DNA of 64,000 nt, taken from NCBI RefSeq assembly GCF_009498525.1, contig NZ_QSNT01000001.1, forward strand, positions 372,001 to 436,000, read 5' to 3'. Positions 18,612 to 27,538 of the stretch are shown in pieces; within the stretch, counting starts at the first letter, position 1; each line of letters begins with the position of its first letter. This DNA is from Rhizobium sp. ICMP 5592. GTDB lineage: Bacteria > Pseudomonadota > Alphaproteobacteria > Rhizobiales > Rhizobiaceae. A program made the position numbers and the translations under genes. The notes beneath the pieces were generated by a model. It worked only from the letters and a program-made list of their open reading frames with translations, searched no databases and was not told where the DNA came from.

Positions 18612-19850
18612 ATGCAATTCTCAACGCAGGCGGCTGCCGGCTCGCGGGACGAGCGCGACGGCATCTGGCCGACCAAGCGGAGCAAGATCCTCGACTGGTT
18701 GATCCAGGACACGCGCGAGGAACGTTTCATCGACAATATCCTCGTGGATCTCTGCAAGAGATTGCGTGCTGCCGGCGTTCCCGTCGGAAGGGCGACACTG
18801 CATTTCAGGACGCTCCATCCGCAATGGCTCGGCGCGCGCATCCTGTGGCGCAAGGGGCTGGATGAAGCCGATATCACCACCTTCAGCTATGGCGTCGAAA
18901 AGACGCCGCAGTTTCTGTCGAGCCCGATGAACGAGATCTTCAATGGCGCGCTCGAGGTCCGCCAGAATCTCGAGCAGCCGGGTCCTGGTGGCTTCGCCTA
19001 TGCCCTCTACGACGAAATGCGCGCCGAGGGACTGACGGACTATATCGCCTGGCCGATCTATCACACGCTCGGCAAGCGCCACATCGCCACCTTCGCTGCC
19101 GATGCGCCCGGCGGCTTCACCGAAGAGCATGTCGCCTTCCTGAGGGACCTGCTGCCGGCCCTGACGCTGGTGACCGAGATCAGATTGAAGAACATATTGG
19201 CGCGCACGATGCTGCGCACCTATGTCGGGCCGCATGCCAGCGAACAGATCCTTGCCGGCGCGACCACCCGCGGCAGCGGCACCACCGTTGGCGCTGCCAT
19301 CCTCATCTGCGATCTGCGCGATTTCACGACGATTTCGGACATGTGGCCGCGCGACGATGTCATCGAGCTTCTGAACGGCTATTTCGACGCGATGTCGGAG
19401 CCGATCGAAAAACACGGCGGCGAGATCCTCAAATTCATGGGCGACGGACTGCTGGCCATTTTTCCGCTCAGCAATCCCGATGCCTGCGCCAATCTTCTCC
19501 GGGCAATCGACGAGGCGGCGGCAGCGGTTGCCGCACTGAACGAGGAGAATAGCCGCAATGGCCGCGAAGTGCTGCGCTATGGCGTCGGCGTGCATGTCGG
19601 CGACGTCATGTATGGCAATATCGGCTCCCGCACCCGCCTCGATTTCACCGTGATCGGACCGGCCGTCAACATCGCCTCGCGGCTGGAGACGCTGACCAAG
19701 GAGGTCAAGCGGCCCGTTCTCCTCTCCAAGGCCTTCGTCGACATGGCTGGCTGCGAAGTCGGGATGGAAAGCCTCGGCGCCTTCCCCCTCAAGGGTCTTG
19801 ACGAGCGAGTCGACGTCTTTGCCCTCACGCCGGCAGCAAACCGCGGCTGA
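18612..19850 (+). CDS. Class III adenylate cyclase
   Basis: A 412-residue soluble protein started at the ATG at 18612 (MQFSTQ). The N-terminal half (about 1-200) is a GAF-like sensory region of a type common in rhizobial cyclases. The C-terminal half is a class III cyclase domain with the metal-binding Asp in ICDLRDFTTISD and a second Asp in KFMGDGLLAIF. The Lys just before that Asp motif and the Asp of LDFTVIGPAVNIASR match ATP-specific rather than GTP-specific enzymes. The product is therefore predicted to be cAMP. It stands alone and is divergent from the M20 gene. Confidence 0.9.
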   Translation: MQFSTQAAAGSRDERDGIWPTKRSKILDWLIQDTREERFIDNILVDLCKRLRAAGVPVGRATLHFRTLHPQWLGARILWRKGLDEADITTFSYGVEKTPQFLSSPMNEIFNGALEVRQNLEQPGPGGFAYALYDEMRAEGLTDYIAWPIYHTLGKRHIATFAADAPGGFTEEHVAFLRDLLPALTLVTEIRLKNILARTMLRTYVGPHASEQILAGATTRGSGTTVGAAILICDLRDFTTISDMWPRDDVIELLNGYFDAMSEPIEKHGGEILKFMGDGLLAIFPLSNPDACANLLRAIDEAAAAVAALNEENSRNGREVLRYGVGVHVGDVMYGNIGSRTRLDFTVIGPAVNIASRLETLTKEVKRPVLLSKAFVDMAGCEVGMESLGAFPLKGLDERVDVFALTPAANRG

Positions 19851-19930
19851 ACGCCTGATTGAAGGGGCTACCAAAGGCCCGTCGTCTTCAATCTTGCGTG
19901 ATCAATGGCCAGATCATGGGTGCAATAAAG

Positions 19931-19959
19931 CCCGTCGCAAAACGTGAAGAGGCGACGGG
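19931..19959 (+). terminator. Hairpin downstream of the adenylate cyclase gene
   Basis: CCCGTCGC pairs with GCGACGGG across a 13-base loop, 80 bp after the cyclase stop. There is no T run, so it could be a factor-dependent or bidirectional stop or a chance stem. Confidence 0.3.
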
Positions 19960-20126
19960 GATGACGTCGCTTGCGGAGATCCTTATATTATCATCGGGAT
20001 AAGTGCGATGGCCGCCTTATTTTTGTGGGATCCTTCTGCGACGACAAACGTTAGTAAGAGCTGACTGTAAACGGCTCGATCAAAAGGGTGCCTGACACCC
20101 GGAATACTCTGACAAGGAGAAAACAG

Positions 20127-20651
20127 ATGAAAAAAATACTCACCCTCGCATTTTCAGCAGCATCTTTGATCGTCGCTGGCACCGCCGTGACGCGCGCGGC
20201 TGACTTGTCGCCCTCCTATCAGGAGCAGGATCAGGACCAGCGCAACGGCGTGAAGATTGGCTATCTCACTTGCGAGATCGGCGGCGGCGTCGGCTATGTG
20301 CTCGGCTCGGCCAAGGAAGTCGATTGCACCTTCCACTCGACCGTCGGCAAAGAGCGCGTGGACCATTATAGCGGCGCCATCCGCAAGATGGGCGTCGATC
20401 TCGGCTTCACCACCCGCAGCAAGCTCGTCTGGGCCGTGTTCGCGCCGACAGCCGGTTATCACCATGGTTCGCTGAGCGGCCTTTATCAGGGCGCAACCGC
20501 CGAGGCGACGCTTGGCGTCGGCATCGGCACCAATATCCTGGTCGGCGGCACCTCCGGCTCGATCCACCTTCAGACGGTGAGCGTGACCGGCCAGCTCGGC
20601 CTCAACGTCGCCGCCACCGGCACCTCGGTGACACTGACCTCCGTGGATTGA
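20127..20651 (+). CDS. Secreted DUF992 protein
   Basis: A 174-residue protein with a signal peptide (LAFSAASLIVAGTAVTRA, cut before ADLS), so probably periplasmic. The mature part matches DUF992 of alphaproteobacteria, marked by the YLTCEIGGGVGYVLGS start, a Cys pair and a Gly-rich C-terminal half. No function has been assigned to the family. The ATG at 20127 follows AAGGAGAAAACAG, a strong ribosome-binding site. A small stem (GGGTG/CACCC, 20086-20100) lies in the leader, and a strong terminator follows, so it is a one-gene unit. Confidence 0.88.
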   Translation: MKKILTLAFSAASLIVAGTAVTRAADLSPSYQEQDQDQRNGVKIGYLTCEIGGGVGYVLGSAKEVDCTFHSTVGKERVDHYSGAIRKMGVDLGFTTRSKLVWAVFAPTAGYHHGSLSGLYQGATAEATLGVGIGTNILVGGTSGSIHLQTVSVTGQLGLNVAATGTSVTLTSVD

Positions 20652-20696
20652 TATCCGGCGCCGTCCCAGGGCGGCAACGGACCACATTTATTTGAA

Positions 20697-20730
20697 ACAA
20701 AGGCCGCCTCCACACCGGGGCGGCCTTTGT
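20697..20730 (+). terminator. Rho-independent terminator after the DUF992 gene
   Basis: ACAAAGGCCGCC pairs perfectly with GGCGGCCTTTGT around a 10-base loop. The A run on one side and T-rich sequence on the other make it usable in both directions. Confidence 0.85.
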
Positions 20731-20773
20731 ATTTGAAGTTCTCCTTGATTTTGCCGATTTCAATCTCTAAAAA

Positions 20774-20787
20774 GGTCATAAGTGACC
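20774..20787. promoter_or_regulatory. Candidate operator of the second toxin-antitoxin pair
   Basis: GGTCA-TAAG-TGACC is an inverted repeat 18 bp before the antitoxin start. Phd/YefM antitoxins commonly bind such palindromes to repress their own operon; the assignment is inferred from position. Confidence 0.4.
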
Positions 20788-20804
20788 CGTTTTAGGAGGC
20801 TGCG

Positions 20805-21071
20805 ATGTCAATCGTTAGCTTGAAGGACGCAAAGGCGTCGTTCTCTCATGTCATCGACCAGGCCGCCGGCGGCGAGTTTGTAACGATCACGCGCCACGGC
20901 CGTCCTGCCGCTGTTCTTGTCAGCGTCGGAGCGGCGGAGGTCGCACGGAAGGCACTCCGGAAGGATCGGCCCAGCCTGATCCAGTATCTGAAGACCTTCC
21001 CGGCCGATCTCGGCTCTGACGACGATATTTTCGCGCGCAACCCCGCCCCCTCCCGCGAGGTCGATTTGTGA
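20805..21071 (+). CDS. Antitoxin of Phd/YefM type
   Basis: An 88-residue protein with the Phd/YefM fold at the N terminus (VSLKDAKASFSHVIDQAAGG, then VTITRHGRPAAVLVS) and a charged, probably disordered C-terminal tail (DLGSDDDIFARNP) that would wrap the toxin. TAGGAGG lies 8 bp before the ATG, giving strong translation, as expected for the antitoxin. Its 3' end overlaps the toxin start. Confidence 0.92.
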   Translation: MSIVSLKDAKASFSHVIDQAAGGEFVTITRHGRPAAVLVSVGAAEVARKALRKDRPSLIQYLKTFPADLGSDDDIFARNPAPSREVDL

Positions 21072-21511
21072 GCTTTCTTCTCGACACCAATGCCATTTCC
21101 ATGTTCTCGCCTTCCAAGGCGAGCGCATCGGACGCTTTTGCCGATTGGGTTAGCGAGCAAGATCAGCTGGACGCGATCTATCTTTCAGCCTTGACGATCC
21201 ATGAAATTGAAAAGGGTATCCGCCTGCTGGACGCGAAAGGTGCGAAGGCAAAAGCGTCGGGAATTCACGTCTGGCTGCAAGGCCTGATCGCTGGCTATGG
21301 TGACCATATCTTGCCGGTCGATAATGTTGTCGCTCTTGAATCCGGCAAGCTGGAAGCAAAAGCGATCACTGCCGGACATAGTCCAGGGGCCGCCGATGCG
21401 ATCATTGCAGGGACGGCAAGCGCTCATAGGCTCACCGTCATCACTGCGAACCTAAAGCACTTCCTGCCATTTGGTATTCCGGTCAAAACACCGGATCAGG
21501 TTGCCCGCTAA
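21068..21511 (+). CDS. PIN-domain toxin, VapC/FitB-type
   Basis: A 147-residue PIN-domain ribonuclease starting at a GTG inside the antitoxin stop region (4-bp overlap). Acidic site residues are Asp in FLLDTNAIS, Glu in IHEIEKGIRLL, Asp in GAADAIIAG and a C-terminal Asn/Asp region in ITANLKHF. The EIEKGIRLL segment is typical of the FitB-like subgroup. The weak start compared with the antitoxin's fits the usual toxin-antitoxin ratio. Confidence 0.92.
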   Translation: MSFLLDTNAISMFSPSKASASDAFADWVSEQDQLDAIYLSALTIHEIEKGIRLLDAKGAKAKASGIHVWLQGLIAGYGDHILPVDNVVALESGKLEAKAITAGHSPGAADAIIAGTASAHRLTVITANLKHFLPFGIPVKTPDQVAR

Positions 21512-21577
21512 TGGAACGAACCAAACGACGGGTCAGGTACGCCAGGGCTTTCAAATTTCACCCATGGCCACCGCTCC

Positions 21578-22699
21578 TTATCGTAGCTCCTTCAGAAACT
21601 GCGACAAACGCTTGAGACCCTCGCGCAGGATCGCCTCGCTGTTCGCGTAGCCGATGCGCAGATAGCCCTCCATGTCCATGGCGCTGCCGGGCGTCAGCAT
21701 CACACCTGTCCGTTCGAGCAGCTTGATACAGAAGGCTTCGGACGACATCGGCAGATCATATTTGAGGAGCGCCGTCGTCCCGGACTTCGGCTTGACCCAG
21801 GAGATCAACGGCTCGCTCTCGACCCATTCGGACAGGATGGCGAGGTTGGTCCGGGTGATGGCCTGGCTTCTGGAGAGAATCTTGTCGCGGTTCTCAAGCG
21901 CAATGGCCGCGAAATGATCGTCCAGCATGCCGACGCTGATCGTATTGTAGTCGCGGTGGATCGACACCGCATGGATCAGCTCGCTCGGTGCGACGATCCA
22001 GCCGAGCCTTAGTCCCGCCAGTGAATAGGTCTTGGACATGCTGCCGGTGCTGATGCCTTTCTCGTAGAGATCGGCAATCGAAGCGGTCATGCCGTCACCC
22101 TGCTGGTCAGTGCCGCGATAGACCTCATCGCAGAGGATCCATGCGCCAGAGATACGGGCGATTTCGACGATCTTTTCGAGATAGGCGCGGTCCATCAGGG
22201 CACCCGTCGGATTGTTCGGGTTGTTGAGGACGATCAGTTTCGTGCCCGGCGTTGCCAGCCGCCGCAATTCCTGGAGATCCGGCAGGAAGCCGTTCGCCGC
22301 GCTAAGCTTGAGGATCTGCAGGTCAGCGCCGTAACTTTCCGGAATGGAATAGTGCTGCTGGTAGGTCGGTAGCACGGAAATGACCCGGTCACCCTGCTCG
22401 ACTAGGGTTTCATGCACCAAGGCATTGGCGCCGATCGCGCCATGGGTGACGACGACATTCTCAACGGCCTGCTTTTCATAGAGGTCGGCAATCAGCCGTC
22501 GTAGCCGATCGCTGCCCTCGATCGCGCCATAGGTCAGCTTGAGCGGCAGAAGTTCCGAGAGGATCGTCCCCGTCTTTCCCGCCATCTCCAGCAGTTCGGC
22601 CACGGTCAACGACTCGACGCAGGTCTCCGCGAGGTTCCATTCGCATATCGTCTCGTAGCGGTTCATCCATATTTCGACGCCGAAATCGCGGATCTTCAT
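21578..22699 (-). CDS. PLP-dependent aminotransferase, class I/II
   Basis: A 373-residue fold-type I aminotransferase. PLP site marks are NNPNNPTGALM, the Asp/Tyr pair in CDEVYRG, and the Schiff-base Lys in GSMSKTYSLAGLRLGW. The ATG at 22699 follows GGGAACAGGAC; the frame continues upstream without support. The gene is divergent from an XRE-cupin regulator 120 bp away, which probably controls it. The amino-acid substrate is not evident; relatives include alanine/aspartate-type enzymes and capreomycidine synthase-like proteins. Confidence 0.9.
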   Translation of the reverse strand: MKIRDFGVEIWMNRYETICEWNLAETCVESLTVAELLEMAGKTGTILSELLPLKLTYGAIEGSDRLRRLIADLYEKQAVENVVVTHGAIGANALVHETLVEQGDRVISVLPTYQQHYSIPESYGADLQILKLSAANGFLPDLQELRRLATPGTKLIVLNNPNNPTGALMDRAYLEKIVEIARISGAWILCDEVYRGTDQQGDGMTASIADLYEKGISTGSMSKTYSLAGLRLGWIVAPSELIHAVSIHRDYNTISVGMLDDHFAAIALENRDKILSRSQAITRTNLAILSEWVESEPLISWVKPKSGTTALLKYDLPMSSEAFCIKLLERTGVMLTPGSAMDMEGYLRIGYANSEAILREGLKRLSQFLKELR

Positions 22700-22819
22700 G
22701 TCCTGTTCCCTCACTCGTATCTGGTGGATCACGCGCGCAACGCATCCTTCGCGATCCTGCCTTGGCAGACACGTCGAAAGGCTGTTGAACGGCGACAGCA
22801 ATTGGAATAGAAAGACATT

Positions 22820-23389
22820 ATGAGCAATATATTGCACAGTCAAGAACGTAGCGACGTTCTCGCCCATGTTGCCGGCAATTTGCGCCACCTGCGAAAATCC
22901 GCGGGCCTCAGCCAGACGGCACTTGCCGAGGCATCCGGCATCAGCCGACGCATGATCATCGCGGTGGAAGCAGGCGATGCCAATATCAGCCTGTCCAGCC
23001 TCGACAGGCTGGCGGCGGCCCTCGGCGTGGATTTCGTCGATCTGGTGCGTGACCCGACGCGTGCCTCGCGTGCCGACATCAACCAGGTGACATGGCGCGG
23101 CAAAGACGGGGAAAGTCTGGCCGTACTCCTGGGCTCGGCCCCGGCCTCCACCGAAACCCAGATGTGGCTCTGGTCGCTCGGGCCAGGCGATCGCTATGAC
23201 GCCGAACCGGACCCGCAAGGGTGGCACGAAATGATCTATGTCACCGAAGGCATATTGCGCCTCGAGCTTTCCGGCGAGACCCGCGACTACAAGGCTGGGA
23301 CCTTTGCCGTTTACAGCACCGCCCAAGATTATGCCTACATCAATCCGGGCGAAACGCCGGCCCGTTTCGTGCGAAACGTAGTCTCGTGA
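22820..23389 (+). CDS. XRE-family regulator with cupin domain
   Basis: A 189-residue regulator with a helix-turn-helix at about 15-70 (LRHLRKSAGLSQTALAEASG) and a cupin at about 110-185 (GWHEMIYVTEGILRLEL, AGTFAVYSTAQDYAYI). It is divergent from the aminotransferase gene and is likely to sense a metabolite of that pathway. A 12-bp palindrome overlaps its start codon region and is a candidate autoregulatory site. Confidence 0.9.
   Translation: MSNILHSQERSDVLAHVAGNLRHLRKSAGLSQTALAEASGISRRMIIAVEAGDANISLSSLDRLAAALGVDFVDLVRDPTRASRADINQVTWRGKDGESLAVLLGSAPASTETQMWLWSLGPGDRYDAEPDPQGWHEMIYVTEGILRLELSGETRDYKAGTFAVYSTAQDYAYINPGETPARFVRNVVS
22824..22835. promoter_or_regulatory. Palindrome at the start of the XRE-cupin gene
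   Basis: GCAATATATTGC is a perfect 12-bp palindrome two bases after the ATG of the regulator. Its position would allow binding there to block expression of the regulator. This is a candidate only. Confidence 0.3.
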
Positions 23390-23425
23390 TTTTTTAGCGC
23401 TTGGCCAGCTCCAAGGGAGTTTTGC

Positions 23426-24199
23426 CTACGCCGTCGTCTCAAGCTTCGCCACAGCATCCTTGAGCCCGACGCCGCTGATCCCGGTCATCCGCATGGCGAT
23501 AACCAGTTCGATAATCTGGTCAGTCGCCGCCGCGATGGGCAATCCGCCTTCGCGGATGTTGGAGACACAGTTGCGACGGGAATCGGGGGTATCCGATCGC
23601 GGCGAATAGGTGACATAGGCCCCGAGGCTGTCGGCGGCGGAAAGGCCCGGTCGTTCGCCGATCAGCATGATCGCGGTCTTGGCCGCAAGCGCCTCGCCGA
23701 TCGGATCGGACAGAGCGACCCGCGCCTGGCTGGCAATGACGACGGGCGCCAATGAGAGCCCATGCCGGCGCAGCCGGTCGGCAAGTGCCCCGACCACGGC
23801 AGCGGCATTGATATCAACAGCGCTGGCGGAAAGGCCGTCGGCCACGATGATGACGACGTCAGACCCTTCGTCGCCATGCCGGATCGCCTCCAGCCGCGCC
23901 AATGATGCGGCCGACAACTTGCGGCCGAGATCGGGCCTGCGCACATATTGGCTCCGGTCTCCGGCGAGGCTCTCGACCACGACGGCATCGAGCTCCAGAT
24001 CCAGCAACTGTCGTTGCAGAGCCTCGTGATCGACCGACGACCAGACGGCTTCGCGCGCCCGCGCATGGTCGAGCAGAAAAGCCTGTGCCGCCTTTGTCGG
24101 TGCCCCCGCCCCGAAACGACCGAGCGCGACGCGCGCATCCGTCATGTTCTTGAGATCGGCGATGCTTGACGCGCGCGCATTGATGACGGAATTGGCCAT
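23426..24199 (-). CDS. eutC: Ethanolamine ammonia-lyase small subunit EutC
   Basis: Light chain of the adenosylcobalamin-dependent enzyme that splits ethanolamine into acetaldehyde and ammonia. The protein has 257 residues from the ATG at 24199 (MANSVIN). The family segments RVALGRFGAGAPTKAAQAFL, VADGLSASAVDINA and GERPGLSAADSLGAY are visible; the last two form part of the cobalamin pocket. It starts 1 bp after the eutB stop. No microcompartment shell, reactivase (eutA) or aldehyde dehydrogenase gene is nearby. Confidence 0.96.
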   Translation of the reverse strand: MANSVINARASSIADLKNMTDARVALGRFGAGAPTKAAQAFLLDHARAREAVWSSVDHEALQRQLLDLELDAVVVESLAGDRSQYVRRPDLGRKLSAASLARLEAIRHGDEGSDVVIIVADGLSASAVDINAAAVVGALADRLRRHGLSLAPVVIASQARVALSDPIGEALAAKTAIMLIGERPGLSAADSLGAYVTYSPRSDTPDSRRNCVSNIREGGLPIAAATDQIIELVIAMRMTGISGVGLKDAVAKLETTA

Positions 24200-24200
24200 G

Positions 24201-25592
24201 TCAGGCTCCAACAAGGGTTGAACTGGAAAAATAGTCGGTCAGCATCGCCGGCGCCCCGACCAAGGCGCCCGCCCTATCGGTCAGGCCGATCTCGCAAAGC
24301 CAGCGTTCGAATTCCGGCGCCGGCGCGCGGTTCAGCGTTTCGCGGCAATAGATGGCGTCGTGATGAGCAAGGGACTGATAGTTGAGCATGATATCGTCGG
24401 CGCCCGGCACCGTGATGACGAAGTTCACGTTGGCAGCGCAGAGAAGCGTCAGCAACGTATCCATGTCCTCCTGATCGGCATCGGCATGGTTGGTGTAGCA
24501 TACGTCCACGCCCATCGGCAGGCCGAGAAGCTTGCCGCAAAAATGATCCTCAAGCCCCGCCCGGATGATCTGCTTGCCGTTGAAGAGATATTCCGGCCCG
24601 ATGAAGCCAACGACCGTGTTGACGAGCATCGGATCGAATTCGCGGGCGACGGCATAGGCGCGCACCTCCATCGTCTGCTGGTCGACGCCAAAATGCGCGT
24701 CGGCGGACAGGGCCGCCCCCTGCCCGGTCTCGAAATACATGACATTGGCGCCCGGCATGCCGCGCTTCAGCGACCGCCCGGCCTCGTAAGCTTCCTTCAG
24801 CAGCGAGAGATCGATGCCGAAGCCCGCATTCGCCTTTTGTGAGCCGGCAACCGATTGGAAGACGAGATCGACCGGCGCACCGGCCTCGATGGCCCTGATC
24901 GCCGTTGTCACATGCCCGAGACAGCATGTCTGTGTCGGGATCGCCAGCCGCTCGCGCAGCTCGTCGAGTAGGGAAACGATGCGGATATAGTCCGCGACGC
25001 TGTCTGTTGCCGGATTGACACCGATCACCGCGTCACCCGATCCCATCAGCAAACCGTCTATGGCGGAGGCGGCGATCCCCCGGCTGTCGTCGGTCGGGTG
25101 GTTGGGCTGATTGCGCGTCGACAGCCGTCCGCGCAGGCCGATCGTGTTGCGGAAGCGGGTGACGACTTCGCGCTTGGCCGCGACCGAGATCAGATCCTGG
25201 AGCCGCATGATCTTCGAGACCGCCGCTACCATCTCCGGTGTCACACCATAGGTGATCGCCTCGAGCGTGCGCTGCCCGGTCTCGGGCTTCAAGAGCCATT
25301 CACGGAATTCGCCGACCGTGAGAGACGAGATCGGCGCAAAAGCCGCCGTATCGTGGCGCGCGGCAATCAGCGCGGATACCTCGTCATCGTCAGACGAGAT
25401 CACTTCCTCGCTCAGAAATGCTTTCAGCGGCAGATCGGCCAGTGCCATCTGCGCGGCCAGACGCTCGACCGGGCCTGAGGCGGCGATGCCCGCAAGCTGG
25501 TCGCCGGAACGCTCCGGCGTCGCCTTGGCGAGAAGATCCTTCAAATCGCCAAAGCGGAAGACCGTATTCTCGATCGTCGTCGTGTAGGGCAT
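24201..25592 (-). CDS. eutB: Ethanolamine ammonia-lyase large subunit EutB
   Basis: Catalytic TIM-barrel chain of ethanolamine ammonia-lyase, 463 residues from the ATG at 25592 (MPYTTT). Typical segments are FRNTIGLRGRLSTRNQPNHP, DAVIGVNPATDSV, FQSVAGSQKANAGFG and CYTNHADADQEDMD. The nearest regulatory gene is the Lrp-type gene 297 bp upstream on the same strand. With eutC it forms a compact two-gene unit that would let the cell use ethanolamine as a nitrogen source if cobalamin is available. Confidence 0.96.
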   Translation of the reverse strand: MPYTTTIENTVFRFGDLKDLLAKATPERSGDQLAGIAASGPVERLAAQMALADLPLKAFLSEEVISSDDDEVSALIAARHDTAAFAPISSLTVGEFREWLLKPETGQRTLEAITYGVTPEMVAAVSKIMRLQDLISVAAKREVVTRFRNTIGLRGRLSTRNQPNHPTDDSRGIAASAIDGLLMGSGDAVIGVNPATDSVADYIRIVSLLDELRERLAIPTQTCCLGHVTTAIRAIEAGAPVDLVFQSVAGSQKANAGFGIDLSLLKEAYEAGRSLKRGMPGANVMYFETGQGAALSADAHFGVDQQTMEVRAYAVAREFDPMLVNTVVGFIGPEYLFNGKQIIRAGLEDHFCGKLLGLPMGVDVCYTNHADADQEDMDTLLTLLCAANVNFVITVPGADDIMLNYQSLAHHDAIYCRETLNRAPAPEFERWLCEIGLTDRAGALVGAPAMLTDYFSSSTLVGA

Positions 25593-25888
25593 GGGAGGCA
25601 AATCTATCGGTTGAGGAGAGCCAGGGCTTCATTACGAAGCTTTGAGACACTCCGAGTGGATCGTCAGTTCGGTCCCCTCCCAACCGGCGATGCAGCCTCC
25701 CGTGCCGCGCACCGCCGATATCTATGCTATGTCATCATACGGCCGCAGGCCGATTTCAACTACAATGTCTGCATGACCGGACGCGAGCAAGCCGTATTAT
25801 CGCAACCGCTACCGAAACGCCGCAGTTCAGCAAGTCCTAAAAGCCGCGCGAATGATCCGGCATTCACCATCGGATCCGGGAAACCCGA

Positions 25889-26326
25889 TCAAACGCTGCT
25901 CAGCAGCAGGCTTGTCTCGCTATTGGCAACGCCGTCGATCATCCGCACTTCGCGCAGAACGCGGTCGAAATCCGCAAGGCTCGCCGCGCGGATATTGGCA
26001 ACGAGATCCCAGTTGCCGTTGGTCGTATGCAGGGCGGAAATCTCCGTCAAACCGCGCAGCCTGCGAATGACCTGCGTCGTCGACTTGCCGACGACCTCGA
26101 TCATCATCACCGCATGCACCGCGCTCAGATCGTAATCCTCTCTCACCCTCACGGTAAATCCGAGTAGCGTCCCCGTCTCCATCAGGCGGTCCAGCCTGTT
26201 CTGCACGGTGCCGCGCGCAACGCCGAGCGCGTCGGAAAGCTTGGTCAGGGAGGCGCGTCCATCGGCGCGCAGATGGCCGATGATGCGGCGGTCGAGATCA
26301 TCGGGCGAATATTTCGCGACATTCAT
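25889..26326 (-). CDS. Lrp/AsnC-family transcriptional regulator
   Basis: A 145-residue regulator from the ATG at 26326 (MNVAKY), which follows GGAGTGGGAAGC. It has an N-terminal winged helix-turn-helix (LDRRIIGHLRADGRASLTKL, then GVARGTVQNRLDRL) and a C-terminal RAM/ACT-like ligand domain (VHAVMMIEV onward). It is divergent from ornithine cyclodeaminase and ctlX, so control of that arginine/ornithine-type pathway in response to an amino acid is likely. An ATTGTACAAT palindrome lies between them. Confidence 0.92.
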   Translation of the reverse strand: MNVAKYSPDDLDRRIIGHLRADGRASLTKLSDALGVARGTVQNRLDRLMETGTLLGFTVRVREDYDLSAVHAVMMIEVVGKSTTQVIRRLRGLTEISALHTTNGNWDLVANIRAASLADFDRVLREVRMIDGVANSETSLLLSSV

Positions 26327-26371
26327 GCTTCCCACTCCGGGCTGATAAATTTATGCAAGACGACTGAACAA

Positions 26372-26381
26372 ATTGTACAAT
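26372..26381. promoter_or_regulatory. Candidate Lrp-type operator between the regulator and ocd
   Basis: ATTGTACAAT is a perfect 10-bp palindrome in the 146-bp divergent region, 46 bp upstream of the regulator and about 90 bp upstream of ocd. AT-rich palindromes like this are common Lrp/AsnC sites; the assignment rests on position only. Confidence 0.4.
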
Positions 26382-26472
26382 CAACTGCCGGAATTAGCAC
26401 AGTTTTGCGCTTTCGGCCAACACTTGGGAAGGCTAGCCTCTCTCCATCAGCCCAGCGCCAGAGGAATTCGTG

Positions 26473-27522
26473 ATGTCGTCACCCCTTCCATCGGAAAAAG
26501 CCTTCGTTCCCTTCGTCAGCGTCGAGAACATGATGCGGCTCGTCCATCATATCGGGCTGGAGACGCTGCTCGCCGAGCTCACCGACATCATCGAGGCCGA
26601 TTTCCGCCGCTGGGAGTTGTTCGACAAGACGCCGCGGGTCGCTTCCCATTCCCGCGAGGGCGTAATCGAGCTGATGCCGACCTCGGATGGCGAGATCTAC
26701 AGCTTCAAATACGTAAACGGCCATCCAAAAAACATGGCGCAGGGCCTGCAGACCGTCACCGCCTTCGGCCTGCTGGCGGAGGTCTCGACCGGCTATCCGG
26801 TGCTGCTGACGGAAATGACACTGCTGACCGCACTTCGCACCGCCGCCACCTCGGCCATGGCAGCCCGGCATCTGGCGCCGAAGGGTGCGCGCACCATGGC
26901 GATGATCGGCAATGGCGCGCAGGCAGAGTTCCAGGCACTTGCCATGAAAGCCGTCTGCGGCATCGACCACCTCAGGCTCTACGATATCGATCCCTTAGCG
27001 ACGGCAAAGATGGTGCGCAATCTCTCAGGTACCGGATTGACGGTCGTCCCCTGCATCTCGTCACAATCCGCGATCGAAGGCGCCGACATCATCACGACAT
27101 GTACCGCCGACAAGCAATGTGCGACGATCCTCACCGACAACATGATCGGCGCCGGCGTCCACATCAACGCCATCGGCGGCGACTGTCCCGGCAAGACCGA
27201 ACTGCATCGCGATATCCTGCTGCGCGCCGACACCTTCGTCGAATATCCGCCGCAGACGCGCATTGAGGGCGAGATCCAGCAGATGGACCCGGACTACCCC
27301 GTCACGGAGCTGTGGAAGGTCGTCACCGGGCAGGAGAAGGGGCGGCGCGACATCAGCCAGATCACCCTCTTCGACAGCGTCGGCTTCGCGGTCGAGGATT
27401 TTTCAGCGCTCCGCTATGTCCGCGACAGGCTCAAGGGCACGGGGTTCTACCAGGACCTCGACATCATCGCCGATCCCGACGACCCGCGCGATCTCTTCGG
27501 CATGTTGCAGCGGGCAAGATAG
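26473..27522 (+). CDS. ocd: Ornithine cyclodeaminase
   Basis: NAD-dependent enzyme of the ornithine cyclodeaminase/mu-crystallin family that turns L-ornithine into L-proline and ammonia. The 349-residue protein has the Rossmann motif MAMIGNGAQAEFQALAM, the substrate-side stretch LLTALRTAATSAMAA and the C-terminal TLFDSVGFAVEDFSALRY. AGAGGAA lies 7 bp before the ATG at 26473. It is followed 16 bp later by ctlX, giving a probable two-gene operon that feeds arginine-family amino acids into proline. Other members act on alanine or lysine derivatives, but the length and motifs fit the ornithine enzyme best. Confidence 0.9.
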   Translation: MSSPLPSEKAFVPFVSVENMMRLVHHIGLETLLAELTDIIEADFRRWELFDKTPRVASHSREGVIELMPTSDGEIYSFKYVNGHPKNMAQGLQTVTAFGLLAEVSTGYPVLLTEMTLLTALRTAATSAMAARHLAPKGARTMAMIGNGAQAEFQALAMKAVCGIDHLRLYDIDPLATAKMVRNLSGTGLTVVPCISSQSAIEGADIITTCTADKQCATILTDNMIGAGVHINAIGGDCPGKTELHRDILLRADTFVEYPPQTRIEGEIQQMDPDYPVTELWKVVTGQEKGRRDISQITLFDSVGFAVEDFSALRYVRDRLKGTGFYQDLDIIADPDDPRDLFGMLQRAR

Positions 27523-27538
27523 GCGTAGGAACGGAACG

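Noticed and set aside
18621..19874. 417-codon minus-strand frame opposite the adenylate cyclase gene
   Set aside because: Shadow of a class III cyclase with all catalytic motifs on the plus strand.
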